The notes under the pieces were generated by a model. The model made no database searches, was not told the DNA's origin, and saw nothing but the letters and a program-made list of their open reading frames with translations. This document shows, in pieces, positions 10,527 through 20,345 of a stretch of DNA of 64,000 nt. Position 1 is the first letter of the stretch. Each line of letters starts with the position of its first letter. The DNA is from DYQY01 sp964643725 (GTDB lineage: Bacteria; Margulisbacteria; Riflemargulisbacteria; GWF2-35-9; DYQY01), in the NCBI GenBank assembly GCA_964643725.1, contig CAZXTL010000004.1, positions 37,322-101,321 on the forward strand, in the 5' to 3' direction. The position numbers and the translations under genes are program-made.

Positions 10527-13500
10527 TGGTTGAAGATGTCAAGGTTAGAAATACAACCTTAGGGAATATCAGAATAAATGACAATGTAGACCCTTTTGCT
10601 CGCGCTGCGGCTGAGTCAAAGTATTCACAAGGGAGAATAGACTTATCGGTTCCTCTTTTAGAGAAACTAGGCCTTTCAACATATCAAGGTGAAAATAAGG
10701 GTATTTGTGTTTATTATTGGGAGAATGCTAGAAAGAGTGTAGAAGGAAGAGCTAGTGTTTATAGGTCTATAGATGAAGCACTTAATAAATTCTTTAACGA
10801 TAAGGATATAAAGGTAGAACCAAAGGATATTACTACCAAATTTATGCCTGAGGTTATAGACAGTATTTTAGAGCTTATGATGTTAATGGCTGACTTAGAA
10901 AAGATTAATGTTCAATCTGGTAGTAATGATACAAGAGTAGGAACAAAATATACAGATTTACTTATTAATAACAAAACAAAATTAATAAATGAATACTTCA
11001 ATACTAAGATGTCTGATGGGTTACCGCTTGTTGTGGAACCAATGATGAAGGCACCGTATCTGTTTTTTTTAGCAGAAAATGCTATAAGTACAGGTAAAGC
11101 TTCAGAACAATTAGAAGAACTTAAACTGTTAGATGAGTTGAAGGTTGAGATTGATAAGAATGTTCCTGACTCTAAGAAGAATCAGTTTAATTTGAGGTTG
11201 AATTTAATAAAAGCAGCAAATAATAGTGCTTTATTAGAAAAGTTATCAGCTGACAAAGATGAGGATAAACAAACTATTGAAAAATATAAAACAAATATAA
11301 GAAATTGCGTTGAAGCTATTCCTGATCCTTATGCTAATGCTTCTTCTTTGACAGAAAAAGAAAAATATGAGGCTTTAGTGTTGTATGCTTATTCTAAGTT
11401 GACTCTTTTTGGAATAGATAAAAGTGATGCAAATAAAGTTGTATTAATTCAGTTATTGTCAGATTCAAAGTTACAAAATGATGTTTCTTTACTTGATGAT
11501 TTGCGTTTGGCTTTAGCCGAATATTATGTTGACCAGAAACCTGTTAATACAAAAGATGCAAATATAGTTTTAAGTCAAATAACTAATCAACAGGGGCCAA
11601 GATTTAAACTGGCTAAATCTAATTCTATGCTTTCTCAGATTAGAGAAAATTTTAATTCTGGAAAAGAATATAGAAATGATATATCTGTATTAAAATCAAT
11701 AATTGGAACAAACTTAACTGAAGATTATTTTAACAGAATAGATAGCCCTAAAATTAGGTTTTATTTAAAACAGAATCAATTAGAGATGTTAAAGATAAAT
11801 GGAGATAAAATATCACCAAAAGATTTAGCTAATCTTGTGACTTATGCAGCTGACGATAAAACACTTTTATCTTTAGCTCATCTATTCTCTGCTAACTATC
11901 ATTTAGACCAAGTGGTTGATGAAAATGATGCTGTTAATTTGAATGCAACAACTGTGTCCTTAAGGGCAGTGCCTGAAGATTTTCAGAAAGAAACTGATTA
12001 TAAATTAGCACATATTAGTATGATGTTAAAAGCAAAATCTGATCATTCAGCAATAGCGATAATTAAGACTTTTAAGTATGCTGATCTCACTGAGAGACAG
12101 AAGCTTTCTTTTAATCTTGTAGTATTAGAGTTGGCAAATTTATTAAAGGTAGAACCTAATGATAGTAAGTTTTTGGATAAACTTAAAGATGACACTGGTC
12201 AATTAATTCCACCACCAGAAGTAGTAACTACCCTTGAAGTACAAGCTAAGAGTAGCTCAAAAGACCAAATAACTGTTAATGTTTTAAGGGCAGTTAACTT
12301 ATTGAACAGAAAATTAACCAAGGATGATGACGTTAAAGCTACTGAATTGAATTTTAATACTCTTTTAGCACAGGCAGAAGTATTATTAACGAATATTTCT
12401 GATAGTAAGGATAAAGCAAAAGAACAAAATAATATCGACCTTCTTCGTGGTTTGGGTCACTTCCAGAGAAGAGAGTATGGGCATGCAAGTGAGAAATTTA
12501 TGAAAGTTATTAATTTTTATTTTGAAGATAATGATAATAATAAGACAATTAAACAGATGAATGATAAAGAACGTAATGAATATTTAAGGACATTAGGCGT
12601 GTATATTGCAACTTACCTAAAGGCTAATAAAGCTCCTGGTAGTTCACTTAAACTTGATGATATTAAATTAGATACATTGCTTCCATCAACTTTTGTTGGT
12701 CAAGATTCTGATTTAAAGAATATTAAGCTTAGTTACGAGTTAGATTTAATGTTCGCCAAGAGAGAATATAAGACGATTATTAATGATGAGAAATTTTCAG
12801 ATAAGTTTAAATCTGCAGATGAAAAAGTTAAGCAAAAGTTACAACTAATTAAAGGATTTGCGCATTTATATGCAGTAAGTGGTGAACCAGACATAAAAGA
12901 AGCTAAAGAAAATTCTGATATAGTAGCAGGGGCAGATATTGCAGATGTAGATAACAAGATACTTCTTTTATCATTAGACCAGGAAATTAAATATGCAGAT
13001 AAGTCAGATAAGCCAGATGCCGATGTAGAAGGTCTAACCAAAGCATTAAATTCTAGAATAGAAGGTACATTTAAAGATATTAAACTAAATGATCATCAAA
13101 TTACTCAACTTGTAGCAATATATAGAAAGTATTTACAGAGAACAGGTCAAGATACAAAGACGTTTGATGAACTGATAGGTAGTGATAGTAAACTGCCAAA
13201 TAATGCTCCGTTTATTTACCAATTAGCAGTAAAAGCTGATAAATATGATATTGAGATGAAGAGCAATGTTGTGGATATGAAAGATTTTATAAAGAATTTT
13301 CCAGCACAAGCTAAAGATAGATTAGATGAAGTAGGTAAATTAGATTTAGTTATTACTGATAAGACTACTGCTTCAGATGTTTCTGAAAACGTAAGTTCAT
13401 TAAGACAAGTTCAAAGGTTTGATAGAGCTTTGGCGTTAATAATAGAGGCTTTAAAAAAGTTAAATGAACAACCAAATGCAAATTTAAATAAAGAGCGACT

Positions 13501-16500
13501 TAATACAAAAAAAGAATTACTTAAGCTACAGATAGAAATTAAGTTAGATTTAATACAACTTAAGAAACCTGCTGAACGTGAAACTGATGTTAAAGACATT
13601 GAAAGATTAATTAGTGATTATAGTAAAATTTCAGATGATTCAGAAGTTAAAGTAGAGGTAGTTTTACAAAGCATGGCACTTGCTACTGCTGAAGGGAAAT
13701 CAGTGATTGGTAGCAATGGTAAATTATTATCAGAGTTTTCAATAGCAAATTTCCCTCAACGTAATCAAAATGTATTTAAGTTTCGTTATCAGATGATGCT
13801 TGCTTATAACAAGATGGCGCAAAAGGGTTTTTCAGATTATGCGACAGTTAAGCGAGATATTGATAAGGCGTTTATTGAAATGCCAATTGTAGACCAAACC
13901 GATTATAAAGAAGCTAAGATGGGTGTTTATGTAAGAATGGTTGATAGTGCTAAGGGAGATTATAAAGTTGCAAGACTAACAGAAAAGGACGTTACTCTAA
14001 TGTCTTGGGATCAGGCAGCAACGTTGCTTTCTGTGACTAAGTCTGATGAGGCATTAACATTATTGGATAAGCTGACTAAGGCTACTCCTGTTACTTCTTT
14101 TGTTAGAATAAAAGCAACTTTAGCAGGATATAGTGGTGATAATAGTTGGGTTTATGTTGATTATAGTTATGTTGCACCACCAGGAAAAGAATCTCAATTC
14201 GATAATGAACCGAAAATGGGTTTGGAGTTACAACCAGGTAGCGCTAGAGTGGTTGCGCCACCAGAAGAAAACAAGCGGAACATTCCTCTTGCTTCTCCTG
14301 CATCTAGGGTGTCAAATTCCACATTAGAAGTTGCAAATGGCTTAAGTGTTGAGGCAAATTCATCTCAAGCAGTGTTTGGTTTTGGAACAGCAGATGAGAT
14401 GTTCTCATATCTCGGAAAAAACAATGTTTTAATTGAAGGAATAAATGCACAAAGAGAAACTGTTACAAAAACCGGAACTTGGACAGAAGAAATACCTATT
14501 TATGAAGAGATTGTTGTTGAAAATGAGACGGGAACAGGTACTCATATTGTACGTCGTCAAACTGGGACAAGAACAGAAAGCGGAACATATACTTGGAATG
14601 AGGAAGTTTTAACTCCTCATGATTTTGGTAAGAAAGCCTTTGATAAAGATGCTCAATACTTAAAATCTGTACAAGAGATTATTGCTAAACAACAGATTAC
14701 CAAAGAGGTTGGAGTTTACGCTTTTTATCGTGAAACAAAGGACATAAAGGTTGGAGATAATCCTTTTGAAGTAAAGAAAATTAATAAAGGTGATATAGGA
14801 AATATGTATGACACTCAAGAAATGGGGGCTGGTGTTACCTTTGATGATAATGGGAATATAATCAAACTTGAGTTTAAGCACTATGAAAAAGATGTAGAAG
14901 CAGGTAATTTTGTTGCCGGTAATGGCAAGTATTATTTAATTCATAAGCCACCAGTTGAGAATCAATTGAATGGATACATATCTAAGGAGTTGTCCGAAAA
15001 GATTAAACTTGTCGGGGCTTTTCAAGTAGATGATATCGGGCAGCATTATGGAAAAGTTGGTTTTGTTTATGAAGATAAAAAGACAGGAAAGATAAGTGTT
15101 TTCTTTACTACTGGAGAATATGCATATTTTAATAATAAGGGAACTTATGATTCTGTTAAATCAAATGGGGTAAATGTATCTTGGGAAAAGATGTGGGAAA
15201 CCAAAAGTGGGGCAAAATTTTTAGCTTACTTAAATGCAGGATATAATGTAAGTTCAAGCAGTAATCCAGCTGATAGTGGTGCTTCTTTAGAGGCTGGTCT
15301 TAAACAGATAGTAGATTTAGGAGAAGGAGCTTCTGTTACAACAGGAGTTGTAGCAACAGTACAGCAGACAGATGAGGGGTTACCAGTTAATCTTAGTGCT
15401 GGGATTCTTTATCGTGATAACCTAAAGAGATTTGTTGAGAATAATATCCTTGGAACAAATGTTTCTGTTCCTTTGTCATCAACAGACAAAACAGAATTGG
15501 AAACATTACTCGGACTAACTGGTAAACGTGCACAGCTAGGAATTTTTAATGCTGAGAGATATAAGGGTGCATTCAAGTTTGAAGTGGTTGGTAGTGCAGA
15601 TGGGGGGAAAATATATACCTTAATTTGTAAAGACAGAAAGTCATTTAACGAAATGATTGCTGAGATTGGCAAAACTGGTAATTACCAATTAGCTAGTACA
15701 TTGCTTGAAGCTAATCTGAGAAGTAAATTAGAAGTATTTAAACAAAGTAATTTCGATGGTGTTAGTACTAAGGAAGTAGCTGAATATGAAATTTTGTTGG
15801 GCAATTTAAATAACATAGACAAAATATATAAGAATGCAGAGGATAAAGCAGCAGCGAGATACGGGTTGTTAAAGTCTATTGATCCACTAGCAAATACATT
15901 ATTAGCAAAGATATCTTATCAGATTTCCGTACAGTATATTTTGGCTCAAGCATTTGTTTTAAAAAATGGTGGAGATACTGAGAAATCTAATTTTGACATA
16001 AAGCAACTTGAGCAATTAATGGCTAATGTTAAGCTTTCTGTTGATGACCTTAATATATTAGGTTTTGATACACAGATTAAAGTTGGTTCATCCTTGGTTA
16101 ATATTCTTACACATCCAGAAGCTTTATTAAACGTAGGAGTTGAGTGTATTCAAGATTTTAGGATTAATGAGAATAATAAGTTTAGACTTGGCGGAGAGCT
16201 TTCTACCTTTGATCCTCATTTGCATGCAGAATTGCTAATGGAATTTAATAATAAATTTACTGTTTCGTTAGGGAATAATTTGGGAGTTGAAGTATTAGAT
16301 AAGACCGGCGCAGCTGTTAAGGCTGGAGTGAAGGTAGATTTGTTAGGTTTATTTGGGTACGGAAGAGCAGCTTTTGGTTTGACTTATGGTAATGCTCCAG
16401 GTAGTGCATTACATGGTGGAGAAGTTACTTGGGCTATGGTTGGTGTTACTGGGTTAATCATTCGTAAGGAAAAGAATCCTGGACATCAGTTTAGATTTGC

Positions 16501-19375
16501 TGATGGGGAGATAGTATCAGCTGTAGATTATTTTGGTAAAACAAATTATAAGATGCTTGCTGCAACCGTAGGAAGTGAACATTTTAATTACCTTAAGAAT
16601 TGGGCTCAGGAAGTTTGTAAAGCACAAAGGGGATTAGCCAAAATTAGTATTTTCTATGATCAAGAAGATGCAGCGAAGCTATATTCAGATCAAAGAGTTC
16701 CAGAATTAGAATTATTTAAGAAGCTTGTAACTGAATTATATAAACGTAAAGCAAACGGTAATGATAGTTTTAAGGCACTAAATGCTGTTTTTCTTAATTG
16801 GGATGTAAATAAATTTGAAGGCGATACTTTTGCCGTAGATATGGATAGTCTTAAGAAAATGGTTCGGGATATATCAAAAGGAAAAGGAACAGCAGATGCA
16901 TTAATTAATGAATATTTAAATAATATAGTTCACACAGAAAGAGTAAATGCGAAGGATAAGTTAATAAAAGCAGTTTTGTCATCCAATGCTTCAAACGACT
17001 TAAAAAAGAGCATTGAGAAATTGATAAATGATTTATCAAGTAGAGGTTTGGAATTTAATGTTAGAGATGAAATTATAAATAAGATAGCAAATAATAATGA
17101 TGCCTTAGTTGGGTTAAATAAGATGCTTTCAGTGTTTGAAAATGAATTAGAAATAAGAATTCCTGATATGGTTTTAACTTTAGATGATAGTGGTTTCTTG
17201 GGATTTTTTAGAAATAGTAAAATATCACAATATTATATTGAAATGGCTTATGAAAATTTAAAAAGCGTGGGTAAAGATAAAGATGATATTTCAGAAAATG
17301 ACATTTTAAATAAGCTTAGAGGTGAAGTAGGCAGAATTAATTATGTTGATAAGAATTTGGCAAGCTTAATGGCAATGCTTGAGAAGAAGAGAATAGATGC
17401 TGATTTGTCATATATCGGTAGAAAAGATAATCAACATGTTTTCTTAATTAACATGAGAGGTGCTGGTAAGAACGGTACAGAAACTCAGGACTATGAGTTT
17501 CGTGTCACTGATAAAGGAGCAATTACATTATTTCAAATTTTTTCAAATGGAGTTGAAATACAAGAACAGATTGACTCACAGAAGAATGTGTTCCATCGAG
17601 CACTTTATTTGATGTGTCAAGGTGGAGGGATTGTTCCATCTGCTATAGAGAAGATGTTCAAGACGGCTAAGATTAATGCTATTGAAAACAGCAAAGTAGA
17701 GCAATCTGTCTCTGGTCAAGTTATTGACCAAGATGCTATTGATAGAGCTAATGCAACTTTAGCTACAAAGACTACTGAACTAGAAAACAAATCTATAGCT
17801 CTTGCTGCTTTGCGACAATCAATTATTAATTTAACTGCTAGGTTGGGAGAAGTAAATGCTGATTTAGATGCATTGAGACCAGAATTAGCAAAACTAGAAC
17901 AAGAGGTAGCGGATTTGACCGCTGAACTTGAGTCTATGAAAGAAGACGCTAAAAAGAAGCAAGAAGCCTTAGATCTAGCAAAACAAAAGGTTGCTGCTTT
18001 GCAACCAGAAGTTGATAAGCTGATAAGAGACATAGCTGCGGAAGAAGCTACTCTTGATGTAGGGAATAAAAAGATTCCAGAATTTAATGCAGAAATTAAG
18101 AAGAAACAAGATGCTTCAAGTGCGCTTAATGTTGTAGCAGAAAAGCTAGAAGGGAACAACAAAGCAGTTATTAGATTAGAAGGATTACTTAAAACAACTA
18201 GAGATCAGATTGGAGTAGAGAAAGCTAAATTTAATGACTGGAAGCCTTTTAATGAAGATCAAGATAAAGTTGATAGATTAGAAAGAGAAGAAAGAGCAAT
18301 TATTGCAACTCTAAGTGCGAAAAGAGAAGATGTTAAGATTTCTATAAAAGCAAAAGATGATGTGGCTGCTTTGCAAATTGTCATTGATGGACTTAATAAA
18401 CAAGTCTCAGCCCAAGTTGAAGCAAATATTGCTTCACAAAAAAGTTTAGATGCCTTAAATATAGATCTTAAATCAAAACAGCCAGAGTTAACATCTGCTC
18501 AAGAGAGTGTTGCTAAGTTAGGATTAGAAGTGCCAACATTAAATGCTAAAGCTCTTGATCTTGGTAAACAGGTAGAACAAAAGCAAGCATTAGTTGCAGA
18601 TGCGCAGAATCGTATAGAGGACAAAGAAAAGATTAAAGAAGGTATTGAGCAAGAACTAGCAAAAGCTAAATTAGATTTGCCAGGATTAATCGATAGTGTT
18701 AAAAAGGCAGAGGCACAAGTTGCTGCTGCAAGAAAGGCTGTTTCATTAGCAGAGGGTAAATCAATAACAATCTCACAACCTACAACAAAAGCTCTTCCAG
18801 TTGCTGCTAAAGCAGTTACAACTGCATCTTCCACGTCAAAAGCTATTCCTGTTGCTGCTAACACTAGCAGTCAGGTTCAAAGTATAAGAACTCAACTTGG
18901 TGGCATATCAACCCCTAGCGTTTTCAACAGATCAATGGATATAGCTTCAGATAGACCATGGACAGATTTAGATAAATTAGAGGACGTAACAGATATTGAG
19001 TTTATTCAAGCTGTTGTTTATCTCACTAGAAACCAGAAGAACCCACTGGAAGCAAATATAGCTAATGCCGAAGCAATTAAGCAAGGTACACTTAATTGGA
19101 ACGTTAATTTTGCTAAGCTAATGAAACATTATAACGTAAGCGATAAGAAAGAGTTAGTGTATATAGCTGTTGCGAAGAAGATGAAGGATATGAGAGTAAC
19201 TGAGAATAAAGAAGAATTAAAAAAGGAATTAGATAAGATTAGTGATAGAGAAGTTAGAAAGAAGTTAGTTGATATATTGGTTCATAAGTTTAAGGTTAAT
19301 GTTGATATTCCTAAAGTAGAAACTGAAATAAAACCAAGCAGAAGAAGTCCATCGTTGCCACCTCATAGAAGGTAA
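10526..19375 (+). CDS. Giant protein (2,949 aa): helical repeats, beta-rich domain, long coiled coil
   Basis: The family is not recognised. The start overlaps the upstream stop (TAATG), with an AGGAG site just before it. Residues 1 to about 1190 look like helical, TPR/solenoid-like repeats. Residues about 1230-2000 are rich in alternating polar/apolar strands with Gly/Tyr/Asn turns; short Thr/Gly motifs (TGTWTEE, TGTRTESGTYTW) lie near 1315-1355. This recalls an outer-membrane barrel or an extracellular beta domain. Residues about 2397-2750 are a heptad-rich Ala/Leu/Lys/Glu coiled coil, followed by an Ala/Thr/Ser/Pro linker and a basic C-terminal tail ending in HRR. No signal peptide is visible. 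The gene ends 25 bp from the convergent uppP gene. A structural surface or filament role is plausible but unproven. Confidence 0.8.
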   Translation: MVEDVKVRNTTLGNIRINDNVDPFARAAAESKYSQGRIDLSVPLLEKLGLSTYQGENKGICVYYWENARKSVEGRASVYRSIDEALNKFFNDKDIKVEPKDITTKFMPEVIDSILELMMLMADLEKINVQSGSNDTRVGTKYTDLLINNKTKLINEYFNTKMSDGLPLVVEPMMKAPYLFFLAENAISTGKASEQLEELKLLDELKVEIDKNVPDSKKNQFNLRLNLIKAANNSALLEKLSADKDEDKQTIEKYKTNIRNCVEAIPDPYANASSLTEKEKYEALVLYAYSKLTLFGIDKSDANKVVLIQLLSDSKLQNDVSLLDDLRLALAEYYVDQKPVNTKDANIVLSQITNQQGPRFKLAKSNSMLSQIRENFNSGKEYRNDISVLKSIIGTNLTEDYFNRIDSPKIRFYLKQNQLEMLKINGDKISPKDLANLVTYAADDKTLLSLAHLFSANYHLDQVVDENDAVNLNATTVSLRAVPEDFQKETDYKLAHISMMLKAKSDHSAIAIIKTFKYADLTERQKLSFNLVVLELANLLKVEPNDSKFLDKLKDDTGQLIPPPEVVTTLEVQAKSSSKDQITVNVLRAVNLLNRKLTKDDDVKATELNFNTLLAQAEVLLTNISDSKDKAKEQNNIDLLRGLGHFQRREYGHASEKFMKVINFYFEDNDNNKTIKQMNDKERNEYLRTLGVYIATYLKANKAPGSSLKLDDIKLDTLLPSTFVGQDSDLKNIKLSYELDLMFAKREYKTIINDEKFSDKFKSADEKVKQKLQLIKGFAHLYAVSGEPDIKEAKENSDIVAGADIADVDNKILLLSLDQEIKYADKSDKPDADVEGLTKALNSRIEGTFKDIKLNDHQITQLVAIYRKYLQRTGQDTKTFDELIGSDSKLPNNAPFIYQLAVKADKYDIEMKSNVVDMKDFIKNFPAQAKDRLDEVGKLDLVITDKTTASDVSENVSSLRQVQRFDRALALIIEALKKLNEQPNANLNKERLNTKKELLKLQIEIKLDLIQLKKPAERETDVKDIERLISDYSKISDDSEVKVEVVLQSMALATAEGKSVIGSNGKLLSEFSIANFPQRNQNVFKFRYQMMLAYNKMAQKGFSDYATVKRDIDKAFIEMPIVDQTDYKEAKMGVYVRMVDSAKGDYKVARLTEKDVTLMSWDQAATLLSVTKSDEALTLLDKLTKATPVTSFVRIKATLAGYSGDNSWVYVDYSYVAPPGKESQFDNEPKMGLELQPGSARVVAPPEENKRNIPLASPASRVSNSTLEVANGLSVEANSSQAVFGFGTADEMFSYLGKNNVLIEGINAQRETVTKTGTWTEEIPIYEEIVVENETGTGTHIVRRQTGTRTESGTYTWNEEVLTPHDFGKKAFDKDAQYLKSVQEIIAKQQITKEVGVYAFYRETKDIKVGDNPFEVKKINKGDIGNMYDTQEMGAGVTFDDNGNIIKLEFKHYEKDVEAGNFVAGNGKYYLIHKPPVENQLNGYISKELSEKIKLVGAFQVDDIGQHYGKVGFVYEDKKTGKISVFFTTGEYAYFNNKGTYDSVKSNGVNVSWEKMWETKSGAKFLAYLNAGYNVSSSSNPADSGASLEAGLKQIVDLGEGASVTTGVVATVQQTDEGLPVNLSAGILYRDNLKRFVENNILGTNVSVPLSSTDKTELETLLGLTGKRAQLGIFNAERYKGAFKFEVVGSADGGKIYTLICKDRKSFNEMIAEIGKTGNYQLASTLLEANLRSKLEVFKQSNFDGVSTKEVAEYEILLGNLNNIDKIYKNAEDKAAARYGLLKSIDPLANTLLAKISYQISVQYILAQAFVLKNGGDTEKSNFDIKQLEQLMANVKLSVDDLNILGFDTQIKVGSSLVNILTHPEALLNVGVECIQDFRINENNKFRLGGELSTFDPHLHAELLMEFNNKFTVSLGNNLGVEVLDKTGAAVKAGVKVDLLGLFGYGRAAFGLTYGNAPGSALHGGEVTWAMVGVTGLIIRKEKNPGHQFRFADGEIVSAVDYFGKTNYKMLAATVGSEHFNYLKNWAQEVCKAQRGLAKISIFYDQEDAAKLYSDQRVPELELFKKLVTELYKRKANGNDSFKALNAVFLNWDVNKFEGDTFAVDMDSLKKMVRDISKGKGTADALINEYLNNIVHTERVNAKDKLIKAVLSSNASNDLKKSIEKLINDLSSRGLEFNVRDEIINKIANNNDALVGLNKMLSVFENELEIRIPDMVLTLDDSGFLGFFRNSKISQYYIEMAYENLKSVGKDKDDISENDILNKLRGEVGRINYVDKNLASLMAMLEKKRIDADLSYIGRKDNQHVFLINMRGAGKNGTETQDYEFRVTDKGAITLFQIFSNGVEIQEQIDSQKNVFHRALYLMCQGGGIVPSAIEKMFKTAKINAIENSKVEQSVSGQVIDQDAIDRANATLATKTTELENKSIALAALRQSIINLTARLGEVNADLDALRPELAKLEQEVADLTAELESMKEDAKKKQEALDLAKQKVAALQPEVDKLIRDIAAEEATLDVGNKKIPEFNAEIKKKQDASSALNVVAEKLEGNNKAVIRLEGLLKTTRDQIGVEKAKFNDWKPFNEDQDKVDRLEREERAIIATLSAKREDVKISIKAKDDVAALQIVIDGLNKQVSAQVEANIASQKSLDALNIDLKSKQPELTSAQESVAKLGLEVPTLNAKALDLGKQVEQKQALVADAQNRIEDKEKIKEGIEQELAKAKLDLPGLIDSVKKAEAQVAAARKAVSLAEGKSITISQPTTKALPVAAKAVTTASSTSKAIPVAANTSSQVQSIRTQLGGISTPSVFNRSMDIASDRPWTDLDKLEDVTDIEFIQAVVYLTRNQKNPLEANIANAEAIKQGTLNWNVNFAKLMKHYNVSDKKELVYIAVAKKMKDMRVTENKEELKKELDKISDREVRKKLVDILVHKFKVNVDIPKVETEIKPSRRSPSLPPHRR

Positions 19376-19399
19376 GTCATCTCGGCTACGTTCAGTGAC

Positions 19400-20170
19400 C
19401 TACATAAAGTTAACGACTAGAAACCCTACGATTAAACAGTAGTATCCAAATAGGTGAAATTTACCTTCGCTAATTAGTTTGATTAGAAATTTAATTGTAA
19501 ATAATCCAGCCAGAAAACTACAGAGCATTCCAATTAGATATTCAGGAGCAAGCATTATGCTTGTGTCTAACTCCACAACTGTTGCTGCTAGTATCGCAGG
19601 GATTGATAGAATAAAAGAGAATTCAGCTGCTTGTTTTTTTGATATGCCTGTCATAAGGGCCACTGCAATAGTGCTGCCAGAGCGCGATAACCCAGGGATT
19701 ACGGCAATCCCTTGTCCAATACCAATCAAGATACTTCTGAAAAGATTTAAAGGTTTGCTGGTTTTCTGTTTTCTTTGAATAATATTAGAAGTAAATAGTA
19801 ATAGCGCAGTAAAGATAAGTGCGGTCCCTACCAGATTAAGTTGGTTCTTATTTGCCTTGAGAGTTTCTCTTAATGCTAATCCAATAATGCCTGTTGGTAT
19901 CATAGCTATTATTACGTATAAGGAGAACAGTCTACTAGTATGTTTCTCTTTGTCCTTAAAGTTTATTAAAGCATCAATTAATGACCAGATTTGTTTGCGG
20001 AAATATACGAAAACAGCCAATAGTGTTCCTAAGTGTAATATTAGCTCTAGACTAAGATCAGAGAAAGAAACCCCAAGTAAGTGTTCTGCAATAACTAAGT
20101 GACCAGAGCTACTGATAGGTAAAAACTCTGTAAATCCTTGGATGATTCCTAGTAAAGCGATTTTTAGCAT
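19400..20170 (-). CDS. uppP: Undecaprenyl-diphosphatase (UppP/BacA family)
   Basis: This integral membrane phosphatase converts undecaprenyl diphosphate to the monophosphate, recycling the lipid carrier for peptidoglycan and surface polymers. The 256-aa length fits the family. The two signature regions are present: an N-terminal GFTEFLPISSSGH segment and a central PGLSRSGST segment, which carry the conserved Glu, Ser, His and Arg of the active site. The remainder is hydrophobic helices. The ATG at 20170 lies 6 nt after a TATAAT box, with no Shine-Dalgarno, so it is predicted to be leaderless. It lies downstream of secF but is separated by a hairpin repeat and an octamer array, so it probably has its own promoter. 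Confidence 0.95.
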   Translation of the reverse strand: MLKIALLGIIQGFTEFLPISSSGHLVIAEHLLGVSFSDLSLELILHLGTLLAVFVYFRKQIWSLIDALINFKDKEKHTSRLFSLYVIIAMIPTGIIGLALRETLKANKNQLNLVGTALIFTALLLFTSNIIQRKQKTSKPLNLFRSILIGIGQGIAVIPGLSRSGSTIAVALMTGISKKQAAEFSFILSIPAILAATVVELDTSIMLAPEYLIGMLCSFLAGLFTIKFLIKLISEGKFHLFGYYCLIVGFLVVNFM

Positions 20171-20176
20171 GAAATT

Positions 20177-20182
20177 ATTATA
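20177..20182 (-). promoter_or_regulatory. -10 box of uppP (leaderless promoter)
   Basis: Reading the minus strand, TATAAT is followed by six bases and then the uppP ATG, so transcription should begin at or next to the A of ATG. A weak -35-like TAAACA falls 17 bp upstream, inside the octamer array. Confidence 0.55.
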
Positions 20183-20184
20183 CT

Positions 20185-20224
20185 GTTTATTCGTTGATTT
20201 GTTTATATGTTTATTTGTTTAAGA
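20185..20224. repeat. Octamer tandem array (GTTTATTN), five units
   Basis: Five consecutive 8-bp units read GTTTATTC, GTTGATTT, GTTTATAT, GTTTATTT and GTTTAAGA on the plus strand. The array lies immediately upstream of the uppP -10 box. A related, shorter stretch (GTATTT, GTTTATTT, GTTTTAGG) is at 60914-60935. Both precede a copy of the same hairpin repeat in the same orientation. Confidence 0.7.
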
Positions 20225-20260
20225 AAGAGTATTTTTAGTTAATATGATTATATTTACTGA

Positions 20261-20345
20261 ACCCTCTCCGTCGCGTAAGCAATGGAGAGGGTGGCGATAT
20301 CGAAATGTTTTACAAGCTCTCGCCTGATTACGCCGGGTGAGGTTT
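20261..20345 (+). repeat. DUF559-type hairpin repeat, copy A
   Basis: A perfect 9-bp stem (ACCCTCTCC at 20261, GGAGAGGGT at 20284) is followed by GGCGAT, about 35 bp of partly conserved sequence, then TTACGCCGGGTGAGGTTT. GGCG and CGCC can pair as a second stem. The same architecture occurs at 29591 next to the DUF559 gene and at 60943. The far end reaches into the stop codon of secF. It has no coding capacity and looks like a non-autonomous mobile repeat. Confidence 0.75.

Noticed and set aside
17716..18162. 148-aa reverse-strand ORF
   Set aside because: Low-complexity shadow of the Ala/Lys/Glu coiled coil of the giant + strand gene; no ribosome site or family match.
19376..19399. Terminator between the convergent giant gene and uppP
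   Set aside because: The 24-bp gap shows no convincing stem-loop.
20261..20345. Riboswitch
   Set aside because: The GGCG/CGCC architecture recurs before and after unrelated genes and beside a DUF559 gene, and matches no aptamer I know.
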